Source: an uncultured Clostridia bacterium (GTDB lineage Bacteria; Bacillota; Clostridia; Christensenellales; Borkfalkiaceae). Taken from it: a stretch of DNA of 64,000 bases. The stretch spans positions 1 to 64,000 of the forward strand of contig CAKQMB010000013.1 of assembly GCA_934254825.1 (NCBI GenBank), given 5' to 3'. Under the pieces are notes generated by a model that did no database searches, had not been told where the DNA came from, and saw only the letters and a list, made by a program, of their open reading frames with translations. Numbering within the stretch: position 1 is the stretch's first letter; each line of letters begins with the position of its first letter. The position numbers and the translations under genes are program-made. Below are positions 61,701 through 64,000 of this stretch, piece by piece.

Positions 61701-63190
61701 TCGAATGTGTAAACTTCTTCGCGACTTATATATCCGCCGTACTGACTGCTCCAACCTAAAAACTCGTAACCGAATTCGGGCTTGGCGACAAGCGTTACGC
61801 GTTCGCCGATACCGTATGTGCCGCTGCCCGACACCGTTCCGAAAAGGGTATTTTCGCTTTCCGCGATCACCTCGACGAAATCGCCGTATTTTGCAACGAC
61901 TTTTTTGCCGTCCGCGGGATAATCCCAGACGGAAATCGATTTGCCGTTTCCGTCGGTCAGATGTTTACCGTCTATAAACCAGCCGATAAATTTCTGTCCG
62001 CTTATCGTGGGGCAAGGAAGGGTGAACGTTTCCCCGAACGTGACGTTATACGAGTTGTCGCCGCGCAGATTTCCTTTGCCCGCGTCGAGAATTATCTTAT
62101 ACTCGACAGGCGTTTTATCTGCGTACAGATCGGTATCGACCCAAAGCACGCCTTGCGAAAAAGCTTCTCCGCTTTCCGTTTTCCAACCGTTGAACGTGTA
62201 ACCCTGAACATACGGTTCATAGTCCGTTTTAAAATCGGATCCCGCGGTTATCGTTACCGATTCCAGCTTCGTTTCGCCGTCGTAAAACGTAATCGTTATA
62301 GACGATTTAACGAGAACGGTAACGTGATAATATAATTCTTCGCCGCCGTAAAGCGGAGTCGCGACGATAAGATATTTATTTTCGCCAGATTTTAAATCCG
62401 TTAAATTTTTTGAGTCGATTTCCTCTCCGCCGTTTTCGAAAGACTCGATAAGTTTCCAGGAATACGTCGAACTGCAAGTGATTTTCGCGCCGAGATCGAA
62501 CGAATAAGTCCCCTCTTCCAAAGGGATAAATATGTCGTAACCTTTGATCGTCGCCCCGGGAAGGTTTACGGCGGTTATCGCGTCGACGACTTGTTCCCAT
62601 ACGGCGTATAAAGTAATTTCCCCGGTAGCCTTGTCGTCGGCAAAACTCCAAAGTTTCGATCCGTTCGGCTCGGTCGCCCAACCTTTAAGAGCGTAACCTG
62701 TCCTTGCGGGCGTTTCCGAAACGGAAAACTTTGAGTTTTTCTTTACATAAATCGTTTTGCTTTCGTTGCCGTCCGAAAACTTTCCGCCGCAGGCGTTAAG
62801 AGTCACCGCGACTTTCGTTTTGTCGTTTTTATCGGCGTTTTCGAAATCCTCGGGAGTTTTACCGTCCTTGCAGAAATAAATCCTGATAATCCCTGCGTCG
62901 AACAGAAAAACCCCGTTTTTTACCGGACCGGACATATACTCTTCGTCGTCGAGATACAAAACTATTTCGTCGCCGTTTTTCTTGATTTTGCCCGAATTGT
63001 CGTTGTAATCGCTCCATTTCGAGCCGTCGAGTTTTACCCAGACTTCTTCCTGCTTTTCGCCGTTTATGTACGCGTAATAAGTACCGTTAAGATTTGCGCC
63101 GCAGCTTTTTATGAGAAAAACCGCGCCGACGATCATCGCCGCAAGAAGCACCGCTCCCGCCGCGATCAGAATTTTCTTCGTTTTCGACAT
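58709..63190 (-). CDS. BspA-type leucine-rich repeat surface protein
   Basis: 1493 residues. One N-terminal membrane segment (ILIAAGAVLLAAMIVGAVFLI), followed directly by KSCGAN, which is a poor lipobox, so membrane anchoring is favoured. Residues about 130-470 contain InlB/Listeria-Bacteroides-type repeats (LNACGGKFSDG, GYALKGWATEPNG, GYTFNGWKTESG, GYEFLGWSSQYGG). From about 510 to the end there are many LRR_5 units of 23 residues (IGDYAFYGCESLAYAFVG, SIGDYAFYGCSGI), interrupted by YxGTxxxWxxN-type segments. Such proteins bind host matrix or other bacteria. No enzyme motif. Confidence 0.9.
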   Translation of the reverse strand: MSKTKKILIAAGAVLLAAMIVGAVFLIKSCGANLNGTYYAYINGEKQEEVWVKLDGSKWSDYNDNSGKIKKNGDEIVLYLDDEEYMSGPVKNGVFLFDAGIIRIYFCKDGKTPEDFENADKNDKTKVAVTLNACGGKFSDGNESKTIYVKKNSKFSVSETPARTGYALKGWATEPNGSKLWSFADDKATGEITLYAVWEQVVDAITAVNLPGATIKGYDIFIPLEEGTYSFDLGAKITCSSTYSWKLIESFENGGEEIDSKNLTDLKSGENKYLIVATPLYGGEELYYHVTVLVKSSITITFYDGETKLESVTITAGSDFKTDYEPYVQGYTFNGWKTESGEAFSQGVLWVDTDLYADKTPVEYKIILDAGKGNLRGDNSYNVTFGETFTLPCPTISGQKFIGWFIDGKHLTDGNGKSISVWDYPADGKKVVAKYGDFVEVIAESENTLFGTVSGSGTYGIGERVTLVAKPEFGYEFLGWSSQYGGYISREEVYTFEIDQSYRMLAQFRERSDLYNYEFDVNGDNVTLVGVRDKSVYSLDIPDGVTSVSAEAINGCYYLSRVTVPASVKHIGSGAFENCGAVDVYFDGTIADWCDIRFGDFFANPLSRGGRFYVGGGESTALVIPASVEKIDDYAFAGYVYAKSISISSGVTDISSSAFTGCKNVEKIIVEVTNKNYISSGNCLIEKSSKTLITGCKNSVISSNSDIRAIGDGAFYGCDGLRSANIPNSVSSIGNAAFYGCAGLNSVSLPQNLEVIGEYAFYMCGNLGSVTIPENIKEIGKYTFYGCESLAYAFVGINTEKIGDYAFADCAKLAEVVFAGNLSYIGERAFANCPSINRLELDSKVSHIGNEAFLSCSGIERAYVQGSLKTVGKDAFTGCGDFVIEYYGSVQSWCETDGIKNLRTDRYVPDEARYAGGNMSGNTSDVTCVREVIFRGEGLRGNLVIPAGIVTIGDYAFAKIRDFSEVTISEGVKNIGEYAFGDCSELTEIVIPGSVVSIGTRAFVNCTSLSEITYNGDVTSWCNLEGVENLRVNSALINFKAVDENGTLVIADTVTEIKDGAFADFGGIRSIEIPDSVTYIGVASFMRCRDLVSVIIPDTVETIGDYAFSDCDSLLSVVIGSKVRSIGSFTFSGCDFLQYVSFGSKAEAFGTDVFRNCDNLYNVNFEGSVKDWCENDYVSSVLQVAGNYFRLTINGGAFPSELVIPNGTTRIAEGAFKDCGEITDVTIPGSVKTVGKNAFRRCVNLKNVVISNGVSVLDDNAFAYCGNLESLSIGNGVAFGSSVFYECEILKKIDYLGTKDTWVTNNYMELLRGWFAPVEKITVNGGEIGGILVIPDSVTKIGDYAFYNCDKIERIEIVNGGVTSIGDYAFYGCSGIKGRDSIYLGDKLTSIGDYAFYGCSEAEEIDVGKSVYMIGDYSFGNCSELVKVSLGSSLGNLGNYVFNNCGKLQTVNYAGTKSRWNSIVSTGNSRLGRNCAFKIVCTDGSLEYKGANV

Positions 63191-63253
63191 AAATTAACCC
63201 CTCCGAAAAATACAAAAATTTATTTCGGTAAAACAAAACTTTTTGTTTTACTT

Positions 63254-64000
63254 TTATCTTGTGTAAATCCCCTGTTCTTCGAGCCATTCCGCGGAAAGTC
63301 TTACCCACTCGGGAACGGAAACGGACATTTCTTTTACGGCTTTGTCCGTTTTGTAAACCGTCATATCCGCAACGGAAAGTCCGTGTTCGCCCTTTCCGAA
63401 AACGTGAACGGAAACGGGAACGCCCGCTTCCTTGTATTTCAGAGCGGCGGCAATCGCGTTCTGACAGGGTACGCAGTTATCGTTGAACGTCGACCAGATA
63501 AACGCCGGCGCGGAATTTCCGTCTATAAGATTAAGCACGTCGACCTTTTTCATAAGTTCTTTGTTTTCTTCACCGCAAAGGTTTATAAAACTTCCGATGT
63601 GGGCGAAAGCAATATCCGAAGAAATTACGGGATAGCCTAAAACTATCGCGTTCGGCTTCACGCATACGCTCGGCTTGAACACTTTGTCCACGTCGGGGCA
63701 ATTATGAAAACTTCCGAGCATGGCGCAAAGGTGTCCGCCCGCGGAAAATCCTACGGCGGCGATCTTTTCGGGATCGATATGCAAACTATCGGCATTGAGC
63801 CTTATGTAAGCCATAGCCATCGCCGCTTCGGCTATCTGATAAGGATATTTCAACGGCGAGTCCTCGGCGACGGAATAATTCAGAATAAAAGCGTTAAAAC
63901 CGAGCGACAAATATCTCATCGCAACAGGTTCGCCCTCTCTGTCGCTCACCATATAGTAACCGCCGCCCGGGATAACGAGCATCGCGGGAGCCTTCCTGTC
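63254..64000 (-). CDS. Alpha/beta hydrolase, acetyl-esterase type (5' end cut off)
   Basis: At least 248 residues; the frame continues upstream as DRKAPA beyond the right edge, so the Met at 63982 is internal and the true start is outside. VIPGGGYYMVSD gives the oxyanion hole, AAVGFSAGGHLCAML the nucleophile Ser, NDNCVPCQNA the Asp region and GKGEHGLSVAD the His. This fits BD-FAE/acetyl-xylan-esterase-like enzymes. The family acts on acetylated sugars; substrate unknown. It precedes the LRR gene on the same strand by 63 bp. Confidence 0.85.
   Translation of the reverse strand, partial: DRKAPAMLVIPGGGYYMVSDREGEPVAMRYLSLGFNAFILNYSVAEDSPLKYPYQIAEAAMAMAYIRLNADSLHIDPEKIAAVGFSAGGHLCAMLGSFHNCPDVDKVFKPSVCVKPNAIVLGYPVISSDIAFAHIGSFINLCGEENKELMKKVDVLNLIDGNSAPAFIWSTFNDNCVPCQNAIAAALKYKEAGVPVSVHVFGKGEHGLSVADMTVYKTDKAVKEMSVSVPEWVRLSAEWLEEQGIYTR

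Overview
The window looks like a chromosomal segment of an uncultured Gram-positive anaerobe of the Clostridia. The base composition is balanced to slightly AT-rich by eye. It carries Firmicutes-type blocks (secG-rnr-smpB with ssrA; nth-obg-yhbY-nadD/yqeK-rsfS), a SpoVB-like flippase, lipoproteins with clean lipoboxes, a group of envelope-polymer genes, and no outer-membrane machinery. A carbohydrate-rich gut lifestyle is inferred from the glycoside hydrolases and a CUT1 importer. No finer taxonomic call is justified.

Positions 1-20.1 kb: a long minus-strand carbohydrate locus opposite an AraC-type regulator. In transcription order it holds a solute-binding lipoprotein, two CUT1 permeases (no ATPase in view), a large secreted Ig-like protein, a DUF4838 lipoprotein, a Big2-type lipoprotein, a GH20-like hydrolase, a ROK kinase, NanE, an Ig-like repeat lipoprotein, a GH2 beta-glucuronidase, an esterase and a gene cut by the left edge. 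NanE and the ROK kinase point to N-acetylmannosamine. The glucuronidase residues point to glucuronate. The substrate may therefore be a glycan holding both, but that is inference.

Positions 20.1-22.5 kb: a decayed stretch next to the tmRNA gene. It holds a GH94 phosphorylase pseudogene (nonsense codon plus internal deletion), a short membrane protein, a Phd/PIN toxin-antitoxin pair, and direct repeats resembling recombinase arm sites. The tmRNA (tag ANNNEFAFAA) has its promoter over the end of gtrA.

Positions 22.6-34.9 kb: secG, rnr and smpB, followed on the same strand by an envelope cassette: an alkaline-phosphatase-superfamily transferase, a YidC-glycerophosphotransferase fusion, a small acidic membrane protein, a flavin oxidoreductase, a GT-C glycosyltransferase and GtrA. 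This cassette separates smpB from ssrA, which are often neighbours. Upstream of secG are a PerR-like regulator and a LysM protein.

Positions 35-44.8 kb: a SpoVB-like flippase, a FolT-like transporter behind what looks like a tetrahydrofolate riboswitch interrupted by a tandem-repeat insert, then rsfS, a NadD-YqeK fusion, an unknown membrane protein on the opposite strand, yhbY, obg and nth. A DUF3343 protein and a cysteine-desulfurase-like enzyme are divergent.

Positions 44.8-64 kb: a polymer operon (sugar transferase, aminotransferase, cytidylyltransferase-oxidoreductase fusion), ogt, an RHH-protein/clpB operon, an SDR pair, two GH5 proteins (one lipoprotein with a degenerate active-site motif, one fused to a polysaccharide deacetylase), a 1493-residue BspA-type leucine-rich repeat protein, and an esterase cut by the right edge.

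Across the window, 18-20 bp tandem repeats recur at gene ends, several of them copying the stop codon.
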